From positions 52,085 to 116,084 of the forward strand of contig NZ_JACJOF010000024.1 in assembly GCF_014695395.1 (NCBI RefSeq): a stretch of DNA of 64,000 bases, read 5' to 3'. The notes beneath the pieces were generated by a model. The model was not told the DNA's origin and ran no database searches. It saw only the letters and a program-made list of their open reading frames with translations. Origin of the DNA: Nodosilinea sp. FACHB-131. Lineage in GTDB: Bacteria > Cyanobacteriota > Cyanobacteriia > Phormidesmidales > Phormidesmidaceae. Numbering within the stretch: position 1 is the first letter of the stretch; every line of letters starts with the position of its first letter. Of the stretch, positions 26,665-35,092 are shown piece after piece. The position numbers and the translations under genes were made by a program.

Positions 26665-27474
26665 TTACTCAATTAGGTAGCGGACTGTTGCCATCATCCG
26701 AATGCTGCTCGTCGAGTTGATAGAAGGGGTGTGCAATACTCTCATGTCCATTAAGTACAGGTCACCCGCTTGACCAGACATCTCTACAATTGATAAGTTA
26801 CTACTGTGCAATGCTTCCTCTACATCGCCTTTCTCCCGTAATATCTCGCGGACTCTACTTGACTCGTTGCGACTTCTTAGGAGGTGCGAGCCGGCTATTG
26901 CCAAGGTGGCACCACCGTGGGGTTTAACATCATCTATCAAGATGAAAGCTTGAATTCCTGGCATACGATGTGGATTTGAAGAAGAGACGTCGGTGTGCCA
27001 GTTCAATCCATTGAGTGTCCAGTTGCCCTGATTTGGAAGAGAAATTAGCAGCTGGCTTTGTGCTGGAACTACTTTCGCTTCAGCCAGTGAAGCTATGGTA
27101 GAAGATGCAGTCTGAATGATTAGTTTGGCGTGAAGATCATTTTGCTTTATCATCCCAGACAGCTTTGCTATCTGCTGGAATGCGGGCATATTTTTGATAG
27201 AGGCTGATAAGGTTTTTCCAGAAGACCATACTTTTAGCCTCTTTAATTCGTCCAAAATGTGCTCTTTAATTGGTCTAACTTGGCTCTTCGGGAAAGCTCC
27301 TTTTAGGAAGAGATATCCTCTTTCTCGAAAAAAAGACTTCTGTTCAGGCGTCATGGTCTTACTCGAATGCACAAGGGGGCATAACGACTCAAGCTCAGCA
27401 ACGGAGGCTGCGAGGCGGCTTTGTTGCAACCACGGCAGCTCTTTGTCATTTGCTACATCCCATGGTTTGGTCAT
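26665..27474 (-). CDS. Phytanoyl-CoA dioxygenase (PhyH)-family Fe/2-oxoglutarate oxygenase
   Basis: 269-residue non-haem iron oxygenase. Iron ligands are visible as H160-x-D162 in NWHTDVSS and H248 in RVLHTPSINS; R259 (SSIRMMA) is placed to bind 2-oxoglutarate. The jelly-roll entry is FFRERGYLFLKGAFPK. Family members hydroxylate or halogenate small molecules, lipids or peptide-bound substrates; the substrate is not predictable here. It starts only 3 bp after the stop of a 75-aa gene, so the two are almost certainly one operon. Codon use is less GC-rich than the core genes, consistent with acquisition. Confidence 0.85.
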   Translation of the reverse strand: MTKPWDVANDKELPWLQQSRLAASVAELESLCPLVHSSKTMTPEQKSFFRERGYLFLKGAFPKSQVRPIKEHILDELKRLKVWSSGKTLSASIKNMPAFQQIAKLSGMIKQNDLHAKLIIQTASSTIASLAEAKVVPAQSQLLISLPNQGNWTLNGLNWHTDVSSSNPHRMPGIQAFILIDDVKPHGGATLAIAGSHLLRSRNESSRVREILREKGDVEEALHSSNLSIVEMSGQAGDLYLMDMRVLHTPSINSTSSIRMMATVRYLIE

Positions 27475-27477
27475 TGC

Positions 27478-27705
27478 TCATACGACAACCTCAAACATAA
27501 AACCTAAATCTCGCCTCTCCTGTATGAAGCGGTGAGCTTCTGACCAAGTATCCTCAGGTAAACCACCGACTGACAAATCGAGAATGTGCTCCATCATTGG
27601 CTGTGTGGCGGTTTCGCTGACAATAAACGAATCGATACCGAAAATTGGTTTCTGCTGCTGCCGCGCTGTTTCAATGAAAGCAAGTGCATCGTTAGCATTG
27701 AGCAT
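27478..27705 (-). CDS. Small conserved protein upstream of the PhyH oxygenase
   Basis: 75 residues: an amphipathic helix (ANDALAFIETARQQQKPIFGIDSF), a short strand, MEHILDLSVGG, then EAHRFIQERRDLGFMFEVVV. It resembles small immunity-like or accessory proteins that I have seen only as hypothetical proteins. It starts at ATG 27705, next to a divergent region holding the 21-bp array, and ends 3 bp before the PhyH gene. That tight spacing suggests a partner of the oxygenase. Function unknown. Confidence 0.65.
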   Translation of the reverse strand: MLNANDALAFIETARQQQKPIFGIDSFIVSETATQPMMEHILDLSVGGLPEDTWSEAHRFIQERRDLGFMFEVVV

Positions 27706-27764
27706 GGTACGACAAAGATGAATCCCTCTAAACGCAATTTAATGGCTCGGGTCATCCATAGACC

Positions 27765-28058
27765 CAAACTAAGCTTATTGCCTCCGCAACTTGGCACACT
27801 GGGCAGCCCGTTTAACAACTTCAGGTCGCAGTGAAGCTTATTGACTCAGCAGTGAAGCATATTGGACCCGCAGTAAAGCTTACTGGCACAGCAGTAAAGC
27901 AAAGTGGCACAGCAGTAAAACATATTGGCATTGCAGTAAAGCGAAGTGGCACAGCAATTTAATGCAATTAGAGATCGAATTGCCAATTCCACGTAGCACT
28001 ATCTCAAGTTGAGACTGCAGCATAACCCTGCTCCACTGCAACACAGTCCTGCATTGAA
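27765..28058. repeat. 21-bp tandem array 1 (divergent intergenic region)
   Basis: Six well-conserved 21-bp units start at 27828, 27849, 27870, 27891, 27912 and 27933, each opening GCAGT(A/G)AAGC. Degenerate units in the same phase extend out on both sides: one at 27765 shares AAGCTTATTG, and GCA recurs at 27786, 27954, 27996, 28017 and 28038. The core also reads as a 44-codon frame from GTG 27831 to TAA 27960-27962, encoding heptads such as AVKHIGP, AVKLTGT and AVKQSGT. The array fills the divergent space between the PhyH operon and cphA2. It is unlike a CRISPR because there are no spacers. Confidence 0.85.
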
Positions 28059-28269
28059 CCTATTGGGTAGTTGCAGCGGGTCACTCCTACAGCTTTATAC
28101 CATTTGATAGATGAGCGATCCGTTTGAGAGCCTTTAAAAGCACGGAGCCAATTTCCAAATGCCCTTTGCTAACCGGAATAAGGCTTTTGAAGCAATGTCC
28201 ACTGCTTTCTCATGCTTGCGATACAGGACCGGGGACGGAATCTCTGCCTAGAATGGGGCGTATTTGCTT

Positions 28270-28277
28270 AGGAGGAG
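28270..28277 (+). promoter_or_regulatory. Ribosome-binding site deciding the cphA2 start
   Basis: AGGAGGAG lies 3 nt before GTG 28281 (positions 28281-28283). This supports the non-ATG start. Confidence 0.7.
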
Positions 28278-28280
28278 CAG

Positions 28281-30191
28281 GTGATTCTCGATCAACTTCC
28301 AGTATCCCGCGTGAACGCTCGTAGCACCGACGCCTTCGATATTCATAACGGTCGGTTTTGTGAGGGCAGCAATCCTTACCTGAATACAGCGGCGTTCGTT
28401 TTCGACTTTGCCCTCTCTGGCAACAGTGAGCCGTTGCCCTTGGAGGCCTATGTCGAGGCGGTGGGCGATCGCTACCCTCACCTCAAAGAGCAGACCTACG
28501 ACTCCTTTGCCCATCTCTTTGCCCAAGTGGCCGCCGAGGTCAACCGGCTCGATATTGGGCTATACCTGCACCGCTGGAGCGTGACCCATCGGGGCGACCG
28601 CTGCTGCATTGCCATCGAAGCACTGCACGGCCGCACGACGCGATCGGTCGTTTACGCCGTGTGGGACTGGTTTGAGGCTATCACCCAAGACCATCAGTTT
28701 TATATCGAAGACCAGGTTGAAGTCTTCCAAAGACTGTTTCGGCAGTCGGTCTACGGTGGCCCCACTGTGTACGCGCTCCTGCGCACCGCCCACGACAAGG
28801 GAATTCCCGCTTTTTATCTGTGGGATGAGGGCCTGATGCAGTATGGCTATGGCAAAAAGCTGGTGCGCGGCGTAGCGACCACCTTTGATACCGACAGCCA
28901 TCTAGACTCAGACTTTACGACCCGCAAAGACGACTGCAAAGCTTTTCTCAGCACTCTGGGATTTCCGGTGCCCAACGGAGAAATTGTTGCGACCCGCAAG
29001 GAAGCCCTAGCCGCCGCCGACCGAGTGGGCTATCCAATTGCGGTGAAGCCGGTAACCGGGCACAAGGGGGAAGGGGTAACCGCAGACGTGCGCGATGATG
29101 AAGAGCTAGAAGTCGCCTTCGATCGCTCCGTCGCCGCCATTCCTGAGGATCAGCCAGTAGAAGTCATTGTCGAGAAGAGTATCACGGGCTCCGATTTTCG
29201 AATTTTGTGCGTCAACGGTCGATTTGTGGCCGCCATGGAGCGCCGGCCCGCTTCCGTCACCGGCGATGGCGAATCCACCGTCAGCGAACTGATTCGCGAG
29301 GCTAACCGAGCCGCTAGCCGCAGCGACACCCCCCTGTCTCCCCTGGGCAAAATCAAAACCGACAGTGCTATGGAGATGTACCTGGCTGAGCAGGGCTTTA
29401 GCCTGGAGAGCATTTTAGAGAAAGACCAGACCGTTTATCTGCGCAAGGTGGCTAACCTGTCGGCCGGGGGCGTCAGCATTGACGCCACGCCCACTATTCA
29501 CCCCGACAATGTGGTTTTGGCCCAGGATATTGCCCAGCACTTTCGCCTGACCTGTCTGGGCATTGATGTGATTACCCGTGACCTGTCGCGATCGTGGAAA
29601 AACGGGAATTTTGGCATTCTTGAAATCAATTCCGCGCCGGGGATTTCGATGCACCTCAACCCATCGGTGGGCGATCGCGTCGATGTCACGTCCCCCATTC
29701 TCGAAACCTTCTTTCCTGAAGACACCAAAATCCGCATTCCCATCATCACGTTTAATCGGGTTTCAATGCGCGATTTGCAAGAGCTGATTGACCATCTTTT
29801 GTTGCAGTATCCCAACTGGGTGATTGGTGCGGTGTGTCGAGAAGGCGTACTCATCAACCGTTCTGAAAAGGCCTTGAACCCCAACTACAACGTCAACGTC
29901 CGCAACCTGCTACGCAATCCCAGACTTGATATGTTGATTGCCGAATATCGAGGCGAGATTTTTGAGCAGGACGGTATGTTCTACTCGGGCAGCGATATGG
30001 TTGTCCTGGATAATCCCACCGAAACCGAGACCTTGCTGACTCGCGATGTCTTGCCCCATTCAACCGTTGTAGTGCGCGAGGGCAACAATGTCTCGATTCG
30101 CCGCGAGGGGCTGATTGAGCAATACCGTTTGGGCGGCTCAGAGCCCTTCAGCCGCGTTTATCTAAAGGAGACAGGGACAATCTTGACCTAA
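28281..30191 (+). CDS. cphA2: CphA2-type cyanophycin synthetase
   Basis: 636 residues. The N-terminal cyanophycin-synthetase domain is followed by an ATP-grasp domain (VGYPIAVKPVTGHKGEGVTADV, VEKSITGSDFRILCVNGRFVAAMERR, then GNFGILEINSAPGISMHLNPSVG). CphA1 is near 870 residues and has a Mur-ligase-like C-terminal domain with a GTNGKTT loop. Here that position (about residue 490, PIITFNRVSMRDLQEL) has lost the P-loop and the domain is much shorter. This matches CphA2, which joins beta-Asp-Arg dipeptides into cyanophycin using only the ATP-grasp site. No cphA1 or cphB is in the window. It ends at a strong terminator. Confidence 0.82.
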   Translation: MILDQLPVSRVNARSTDAFDIHNGRFCEGSNPYLNTAAFVFDFALSGNSEPLPLEAYVEAVGDRYPHLKEQTYDSFAHLFAQVAAEVNRLDIGLYLHRWSVTHRGDRCCIAIEALHGRTTRSVVYAVWDWFEAITQDHQFYIEDQVEVFQRLFRQSVYGGPTVYALLRTAHDKGIPAFYLWDEGLMQYGYGKKLVRGVATTFDTDSHLDSDFTTRKDDCKAFLSTLGFPVPNGEIVATRKEALAAADRVGYPIAVKPVTGHKGEGVTADVRDDEELEVAFDRSVAAIPEDQPVEVIVEKSITGSDFRILCVNGRFVAAMERRPASVTGDGESTVSELIREANRAASRSDTPLSPLGKIKTDSAMEMYLAEQGFSLESILEKDQTVYLRKVANLSAGGVSIDATPTIHPDNVVLAQDIAQHFRLTCLGIDVITRDLSRSWKNGNFGILEINSAPGISMHLNPSVGDRVDVTSPILETFFPEDTKIRIPIITFNRVSMRDLQELIDHLLLQYPNWVIGAVCREGVLINRSEKALNPNYNVNVRNLLRNPRLDMLIAEYRGEIFEQDGMFYSGSDMVVLDNPTETETLLTRDVLPHSTVVVREGNNVSIRREGLIEQYRLGGSEPFSRVYLKETGTILT

Positions 30192-30234
30192 CATTTCTGC
30201 TCGCTCGACAGGGGCTTTGTTTTCTACTAAAAGG

Positions 30235-30288
30235 TAAGCCAAGCCGGTACAGCAGAATTTCTGCTGTACCGGCTTGGCTTATTTTTTT
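30235..30288 (+). terminator. Intrinsic terminator after cphA2
   Basis: A perfect inverted repeat of 23-bp arms (30235-30257 and 30259-30281) is followed by ATTTTTTT. It is 44 bp past the cphA2 stop. The right arm also covers the stop codon of the convergent hydrolase gene, so it may serve both genes, although the T-run favours the plus strand. Confidence 0.92.
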
Positions 30289-31388
30289 AATTTCAAGCAA
30301 GCAGTACTAAATGTCCGAACGACCTCTGAAAATTGTTGATTTCGCTCCATGAGCGCCATGTGCCCTCCTGGCGATAGTACGCTCAACTCTGCTTGGGGGA
30401 CTTCCGCACTCATACGTTTGCTGGCAAACGGTCTGGTAGCAATATCGGATTTGCCAACCACAACAAGTGTGGGAACAGAAATTTTAGGTAGCGTTGCTGT
30501 CTCATCAAACCTAAACATCGCTAGAACCCCTCGCGCCAAAACTCCTGGTGATGACTTGATACCAGTCAAACCAGAAAAATTAAGTTGTCCCCGAGTCTCT
30601 GTGCCTCTAAAGCCAGATATTTCAGTGGTGATTAACACCGAACCATTCAAATAGCTTAACCAGCTAGTGAGCCATAGCAGCGGGGAGAATGCGATCGCCA
30701 GGTGAAGCAACGGTTCTAATAAGGGCTTTTGCAGTGCCATCAGCACCTTGCTAAAAGTAGTGGTTTCGAGCGGGTTAGTATAGGTTCCATCGACTAGAAT
30801 TAAGCCAGCAACACGCTGCTTCAGTAGTTCTGGAAACAAGCGACTAAACGTCAATAGAATCATGGCTCCCATGCTGTGCCCCACTAGAATGGCCGGCTGA
30901 TCTTCAACTAGCGTCAACACTGCCTCTAGGTCACGGGCATACTTTTCTAGGGAATAGTCTCGGTTCTTCGGCTTTTGGGATTTTCCTAAACCTGGTAGAT
31001 CCCAAACAACCACGCGAAACTGATCGGTGAGCTGCTTTTTAGCGTAATACCAGGTTGTGCTGTCGGGTCCCCAGCCGTGGGTCAGAATTAGGGTTGGAGC
31101 GCGATCGGGTCCGTAAAACTCGACTTCGATTTCGCTACCATCTGGTCGAACTAAACGTTGCACCCGGCTGCTGCGAAGCGGTGAAGGTTCATCCTTTCCA
31201 GGACGATGGGCCAGCAAAATAGGCAGAAATCCTAAAAACGACCACAGTAATAGTCCTACACCCAAATAGAGCCAGCGATCGCTGACCAATCCACCCTCGT
31301 ACCATTGATAAAGAATGTAAGATCCACCGCCAAGAAGAGCAACTACTCCCAGATTAGACAGCAAACGCAACAAAAAATCGAGGGGCAT
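30279..31388 (-). CDS. Membrane-anchored alpha/beta hydrolase
   Basis: About 369 residues from ATG 31388 (other in-frame ATGs 6 and 18 bp upstream). Two N-terminal hydrophobic helices (LSNLGVVALLGGGSYILY and LYLGVGLLLWSFLGFLPILL) are followed by a classical alpha/beta-hydrolase core. This has oxyanion region LTHGWGPDSTTW, nucleophile elbow GHSMGAM, a late acidic strand LVVVGKSDIATRP and catalytic His in SPGGHMALMER. The full triad suggests an esterase or lipase acting at the membrane; the substrate is unknown. It is convergent with cphA2 and shares its terminator hairpin. Confidence 0.85.
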   Translation of the reverse strand: MPLDFLLRLLSNLGVVALLGGGSYILYQWYEGGLVSDRWLYLGVGLLLWSFLGFLPILLAHRPGKDEPSPLRSSRVQRLVRPDGSEIEVEFYGPDRAPTLILTHGWGPDSTTWYYAKKQLTDQFRVVVWDLPGLGKSQKPKNRDYSLEKYARDLEAVLTLVEDQPAILVGHSMGAMILLTFSRLFPELLKQRVAGLILVDGTYTNPLETTTFSKVLMALQKPLLEPLLHLAIAFSPLLWLTSWLSYLNGSVLITTEISGFRGTETRGQLNFSGLTGIKSSPGVLARGVLAMFRFDETATLPKISVPTLVVVGKSDIATRPFASKRMSAEVPQAELSVLSPGGHMALMERNQQFSEVVRTFSTACLKLKK

Positions 31389-31406
31389 GAACATGACAGA
31401 GTTCAA

Positions 31407-31951
31407 CCTTCTGAAGCAACGTGTATGACACTAAGGGCAAAATCTAAACAGGCACAAGCCTCTGAGGTTAGAAATGAAGCTTCTTAGGTTCGGCACCACT
31501 CAGTTTTCAGCCTCAACTAAAAAATTTGATGCTTATTATGTTCGCAATTTTATTCTGATTTATGTCGATTGCATGGTGTGCATGAATCAGGAAAGTCAAT
31601 TCGAATTCAGATGAAATGATACTGCATACTCACCACTGTCACAGCACTCACTGAAAGGGGCTGATTGAGCAATACCGTTTGGGCGGAACAGAGCTTCTAT
31701 CCACTCCCATTCAGAGACTGAAGAAATCTTGACTTGACGGTGAATTGCTCAGCAGCCGGAGCAGAGTCAGGCTCCATCATTAGAGAGATGTTGCCTCACC
31801 CTGAGTCTTTTAGGATGCGGTTGTAAAGGGCTTGGGCAGATATCAGGTTGGTTTGTCAGGGCTGCTCAGCAGCGCCCAACTAGCGCCAACGCTTCGTCCT
31901 TGTCCACCTGCGCCTTCGCTATCTAGCTCAACCCGCTAAATCTTCAAAATT
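31407..31951. other. Intergenic region containing a cphA2 3' relic
   Basis: About 545 bp, A/T-rich at first. The only recognisable content is the cphA2 fragment described next; no promoter is evident for the cupin gene. Confidence 0.45.
31656..31738 (+). pseudogene. Relic of a cphA2 3' end
   Basis: Bases 31656-31686 are identical over 31 nt to the end of cphA2 at 30106-30136. The match then continues in degenerate form: CAGAGC, then GAGAC, then AATCTTGAC, in the same order as in cphA2 30138-30190. It encodes the motif GLIEQYRLGG with no usable start, so it is a non-functional remnant of a duplication 1.5 kb downstream of the parent. Confidence 0.75.
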
Positions 31952-32293
31952 ATGAGTGATACAACCGTCATCAAAGTCACCTCTGAAGCGGCACCAATTG
32001 GTGCCATGGGGCAAAAGCATCTGGCTCTCAGCAAAAAACTGGCGATGCGACTGTGGGAGAATGAGCAGCCCGGTGAGGCCAAACCCGAGACCCAGCGCCC
32101 CTATGAGGCGATCGGCTACGTGATCAGCGGGCGGGCCGAGCTACATCTCGAAGGTCAGACGGTAGTGCTAGAACCCGGCAACTCCTGGGTCGTCCCCGAA
32201 GGTGCATCCCACACCTACAAAATTTTGGAACCCTTCACCGCCGTTGAGGTGACAACGCCCCCTGCTGTGGTGCACGGCCGCGATCAGGCCTAA
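31952..32293 (+). CDS. Cupin-domain protein
   Basis: 113-residue single-domain cupin. Cupin motif 1 is GYVISGRAELHLEGQ and motif 2 is EPGNSWVVPEGASHTYKI. The metal-ligand set is partly degenerate: the usual G(X)5HXH is not obvious, but E and H remain in motif 2. It could bind a small ligand rather than catalyse a reaction. Shortly downstream, after 166 bp, is the phn transporter on the same strand; a link is possible but unproven. Confidence 0.8.
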   Translation: MSDTTVIKVTSEAAPIGAMGQKHLALSKKLAMRLWENEQPGEAKPETQRPYEAIGYVISGRAELHLEGQTVVLEPGNSWVVPEGASHTYKILEPFTAVEVTTPPAVVHGRDQA

Positions 32294-32459
32294 CGCTGGT
32301 TATCTACGGTGTTGCCATTGAAGCCGACGGATAGTTGCCCCTGCCCTATTTGGGGTTGGGGCACACTTTGTTGCGCTCAACCTACTCATTTTCTTTTAAC
32401 TAAAAGCAGCCACTGAGGCGATTTAATAGTCTCTAGCAAGCTAAAAATGTCCCCAAAAA

Positions 32460-33401
32460 ATGTGTATGAATAGATTTCGCCTTAAAGGCTGGCTTAGCGC
32501 TTGGCTAGTTGGGTTGCTGGCTCTGGTCGTTGTCGTGGCCTGTGCGCCTCAATCCGGCAACCAAACGGCGGATTCCGCCTCTGCACCTGAGGCGACGCTG
32601 ACAGAGCTTAAGTTTGGCGTCGGGCCTTACTTCCCCACCCCCAACGAGAACCGCAAGCAGTTTGAGCCGCTGTTTCAGGAAGTGGCCAAGCAGCTTGATT
32701 TACCGGCTGATGTGACCGTGGCCGACGACTGGATTGGCATTTCTGAAGCGCTGCGATCGGGCACCCTAGACGTTGCCTGGTTGGGGCCTTGGGGCTATGT
32801 GCTGGCCCACCACAACGAGCCGGCGCTAGAGGCGATCGCCACCGTCAAATACAAAGACAAACCAACCTACTATTCAGTGCTGATGGCCAAAGCTGACGCA
32901 CCCTTTGACACGCTGGATGAGGCCATTGCCCTAAGTCAGCAGGGGCAAAAGCTCAAACTCAGCCTGGCAGACGTGGGTTCAACCTCGGGTTGGTTGATTC
33001 CCCAGGCGGAGTTTAAGCGGCGGGGACTCGATCCCGAAGCGGTGTTTGACTACAACGAAGGGGCTAGCCATGCCGCTCAGGCAATTTCGGTGTTGAGCGA
33101 CCAGACCGATATTGCCTCGGACTACGATCGCAATCTGGACGTGCTGACCGAGCAGGGCAAGATCGACAAAAGCCAGCTCAAGATTATCTGGCAATCAGAG
33201 CCGCTGCCCAATGACCCGATTGTGGTGCGAGGCGACTTCCCCACCGAGTTGAAAACCAGGCTGCAAGATGCGCTGGTCAACCTCACCCCAGAGCAGACCC
33301 AAGCCCTGTTGCCCAAAAACTACACCGGCTTTGACGTCTCCGACGGCAGCAATTACAGCCCAATTGAGGCGGCTGGAAAATCCGTAGGCAAGCTGGAGTA
33401 A
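32460..33401 (+). CDS. phnD: Phosphonate/phosphite ABC transporter substrate-binding lipoprotein
   Basis: 313-residue periplasmic binding protein. The signal peptide ends in a lipobox with C28 (VVVVACAPQ). The mature part has the PhnD-type pattern: LKFGVGPYFPTPNENRKQFEPLF, VAWLGPWGYVLAH, the LADVGSTSGWLIPQAEF pocket, and an IASDYDRNLDVL strand. Such proteins bind phosphonates, phosphite, hypophosphite or phosphate. It is the first gene of a three-gene operon, with TAATG overlap into the permease. An in-frame ATG 6 bp after the chosen one is also possible. No C-P lyase or PtxD is nearby, so the substrate is open. Confidence 0.9.
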   Translation: MCMNRFRLKGWLSAWLVGLLALVVVVACAPQSGNQTADSASAPEATLTELKFGVGPYFPTPNENRKQFEPLFQEVAKQLDLPADVTVADDWIGISEALRSGTLDVAWLGPWGYVLAHHNEPALEAIATVKYKDKPTYYSVLMAKADAPFDTLDEAIALSQQGQKLKLSLADVGSTSGWLIPQAEFKRRGLDPEAVFDYNEGASHAAQAISVLSDQTDIASDYDRNLDVLTEQGKIDKSQLKIIWQSEPLPNDPIVVRGDFPTELKTRLQDALVNLTPEQTQALLPKNYTGFDVSDGSNYSPIEAAGKSVGKLE

Positions 33402-34243
33402 TGGAGCCACCCTCCAATAACGGCAGCAGTCCTGTCACCGATTTCGACGCGCTCTTAGAGCGCGAGCGGCAGCGCCAGGGCGGACTTTGGCGAATTCTCC
33501 AGCAGGGCTTTTGGGGAGTGCTGGCGGTAGCTGTGGTCATCGCCAGTGCCCACGGGGCCGAGGTCGATCCGCAGCAGTTCTGGGCGCGGCTGCCTCAGCT
33601 GGGCGACTGGCTGGTGCGGCTGTTTCCACCCGATTTCTCAGAGCTGCCCAGCTTCTTAGGGGCGATTTGGGAGACGCTGGCGATCGCCATCATCGGGACA
33701 GGCGCTGCCATAGTTGCGGCGTTACCCCTAGCGGTGATCGTGGCCCGCAATGTCACCCCGTTTAAGCTGCTATCGCTGCCCTTGCGGAGCCTGCTCAACC
33801 TGCTGCGCGGCATCGATACGGCCATTTTTGCCCTGTTCTTTGTCTCGATTGTGGGCCTGGGGCCATTTGCTGGAGCGTTGGGGGTGGCCCTGCACACGAC
33901 CGGGTCGATGGCGAAGCTCTACGCCGAGGTGCTAGAGACCCTGCCGCCCGAGCCGATCGAAGCGGTAGAGGCAACGGGGTGCGATCGCATTCGCACCTTT
34001 ACCTTTGCTGTGCTGCCCGAAGCTCTGCCAGGGCTAATCGGCATCAGCCTCTATCTGTGGGAGTTTAACGTGCGATCGTCGGTGATTTTAGGCATCGTTG
34101 GCGCGGGCGGCATTGGCTACGAGCTGCTGGTCAGCCTGAAGCTGCTGGATTTTCCTCGGCTCTGCACCATTTTGCTGCTGATTTTGGCCATGGTCACGCT
34201 GATTGATGCCTTGAGTGCCCGACTGCGGCAGCGGTTAGGATGA
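33401..34243 (+). CDS. phnE: Phosphonate/phosphite ABC transporter permease
   Basis: 280-residue inner-membrane permease with about six helices. The EAA-like loop that contacts the ATPase is EAVEATGCDRIRTFTFAVLPEALPG, typical of PhnE. The N-terminal segment up to about residue 70 is longer than the minimal permease. Its start overlaps the phnD stop by 1 nt, and phnC follows after 4 bp, so the three genes form one transcript. The gene order D-E-C is as in several cyanobacterial importers of this type. Confidence 0.9.
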   Translation: MEPPSNNGSSPVTDFDALLERERQRQGGLWRILQQGFWGVLAVAVVIASAHGAEVDPQQFWARLPQLGDWLVRLFPPDFSELPSFLGAIWETLAIAIIGTGAAIVAALPLAVIVARNVTPFKLLSLPLRSLLNLLRGIDTAIFALFFVSIVGLGPFAGALGVALHTTGSMAKLYAEVLETLPPEPIEAVEATGCDRIRTFTFAVLPEALPGLIGISLYLWEFNVRSSVILGIVGAGGIGYELLVSLKLLDFPRLCTILLLILAMVTLIDALSARLRQRLG

Positions 34244-34247
34244 GACT

Positions 34248-34982
34248 ATGCTGAGCATTGAACACCTTTCTAAAGTTTACGACCGCAACCGCACTGCCCT
34301 TGACGACGTTAGCTTTCAGATCGAGCCGCACACCTTCACCGCTATTTTGGGACCAAGTGGGGCGGGCAAAACGACGCTGATGCGCTGCATTCTTCAGCTG
34401 ATCAAGCCGACGCAGGGCCAGGTTTGCTTTCAGGGCCAGAACTTGACCACTTGCTCAGCCCGTGAACTACGGCAGGCCCGCACCCAGATTGCCACCATTG
34501 CCCAGCAGTTTAACCTGGTGCGTCGCCGCACAGCCCTAGAAAACTGCCTGGGCGGACGCTTGCAGGAGCTCTCTCTTTGGCGCTGCTGGCTCAACCAGTT
34601 TCCGCCAGGCTTGCTGAAGGAGGGCATGGCCGCCTTAGATCGGGTGCAGCTCTTGGATGTGGCCTTTCAGCGCGCAGATCGGCTCTCGGGTGGACAGCAG
34701 CAGCGAGTAGCGATCGCCCGCGCCCTCACCCAGCGAGCCAGCTTGATTTTGGCCGATGAACCGGTGGCTAGCCTGGACCCCGAAACGGCCCACACCGTTC
34801 TGGGGCTGCTGCGATCGCTCTGTCGCAACGAAGGGCTAACCGTGGTGTGCAACCTGCATCAGGTCGATCTGGCGCTGAAATACGGCGATCGCATCCTCGG
34901 CATCCAGGCTGGGAAATTGGTGCTCGATCGCCCCACCAGTCAGGTCAGTGCGACCAGCCTAGATTTGATCTACAAACCTTAA
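34248..34982 (+). CDS. phnC: Phosphonate/phosphite ABC transporter ATP-binding protein
   Basis: 244-residue ABC ATPase. Walker A is [10 protein letters not shown], the Q-loop is TIAQQFNLV, the signature is [15 protein letters not shown], Walker B is [12 protein letters not shown], and the switch His is in [10 protein letters not shown]. The pattern and neighbours identify it as PhnC, which powers the PhnE channel. It is the last gene of the operon, with 110 bp before the next gene. Confidence 0.93.
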   Translation: MLSIEHLSKVYDRNRTALDDVSFQIEPHTFTAILGPSGAGKTTLMRCILQLIKPTQGQVCFQGQNLTTCSARELRQARTQIATIAQQFNLVRRRTALENCLGGRLQELSLWRCWLNQFPPGLLKEGMAALDRVQLLDVAFQRADRLSGGQQQRVAIARALTQRASLILADEPVASLDPETAHTVLGLLRSLCRNEGLTVVCNLHQVDLALKYGDRILGIQAGKLVLDRPTSQVSATSLDLIYKP

Positions 34983-35092
34983 GCGGGCGTTCTTTGACAG
35001 AACAGCGCAAAATCACTCTTTAGACGTAGTGAACGGCTGAGAACTGCCCTGTAGCCTTGATAGGCAGCAAGCCAATAAGGATCACTGTAGGA

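Noticed and set aside
27828..27953. CRISPR array
   Set aside because: The units are directly adjacent with no variable spacers, are 21 bp long, and no cas gene is in the window.
32376..32402. Pho box upstream of phnD
   Set aside because: CTCAACCT and TTTAACTA resemble Pho-box units but start 19 bp apart instead of the expected 11-bp spacing, and the units at the correct spacing do not match.
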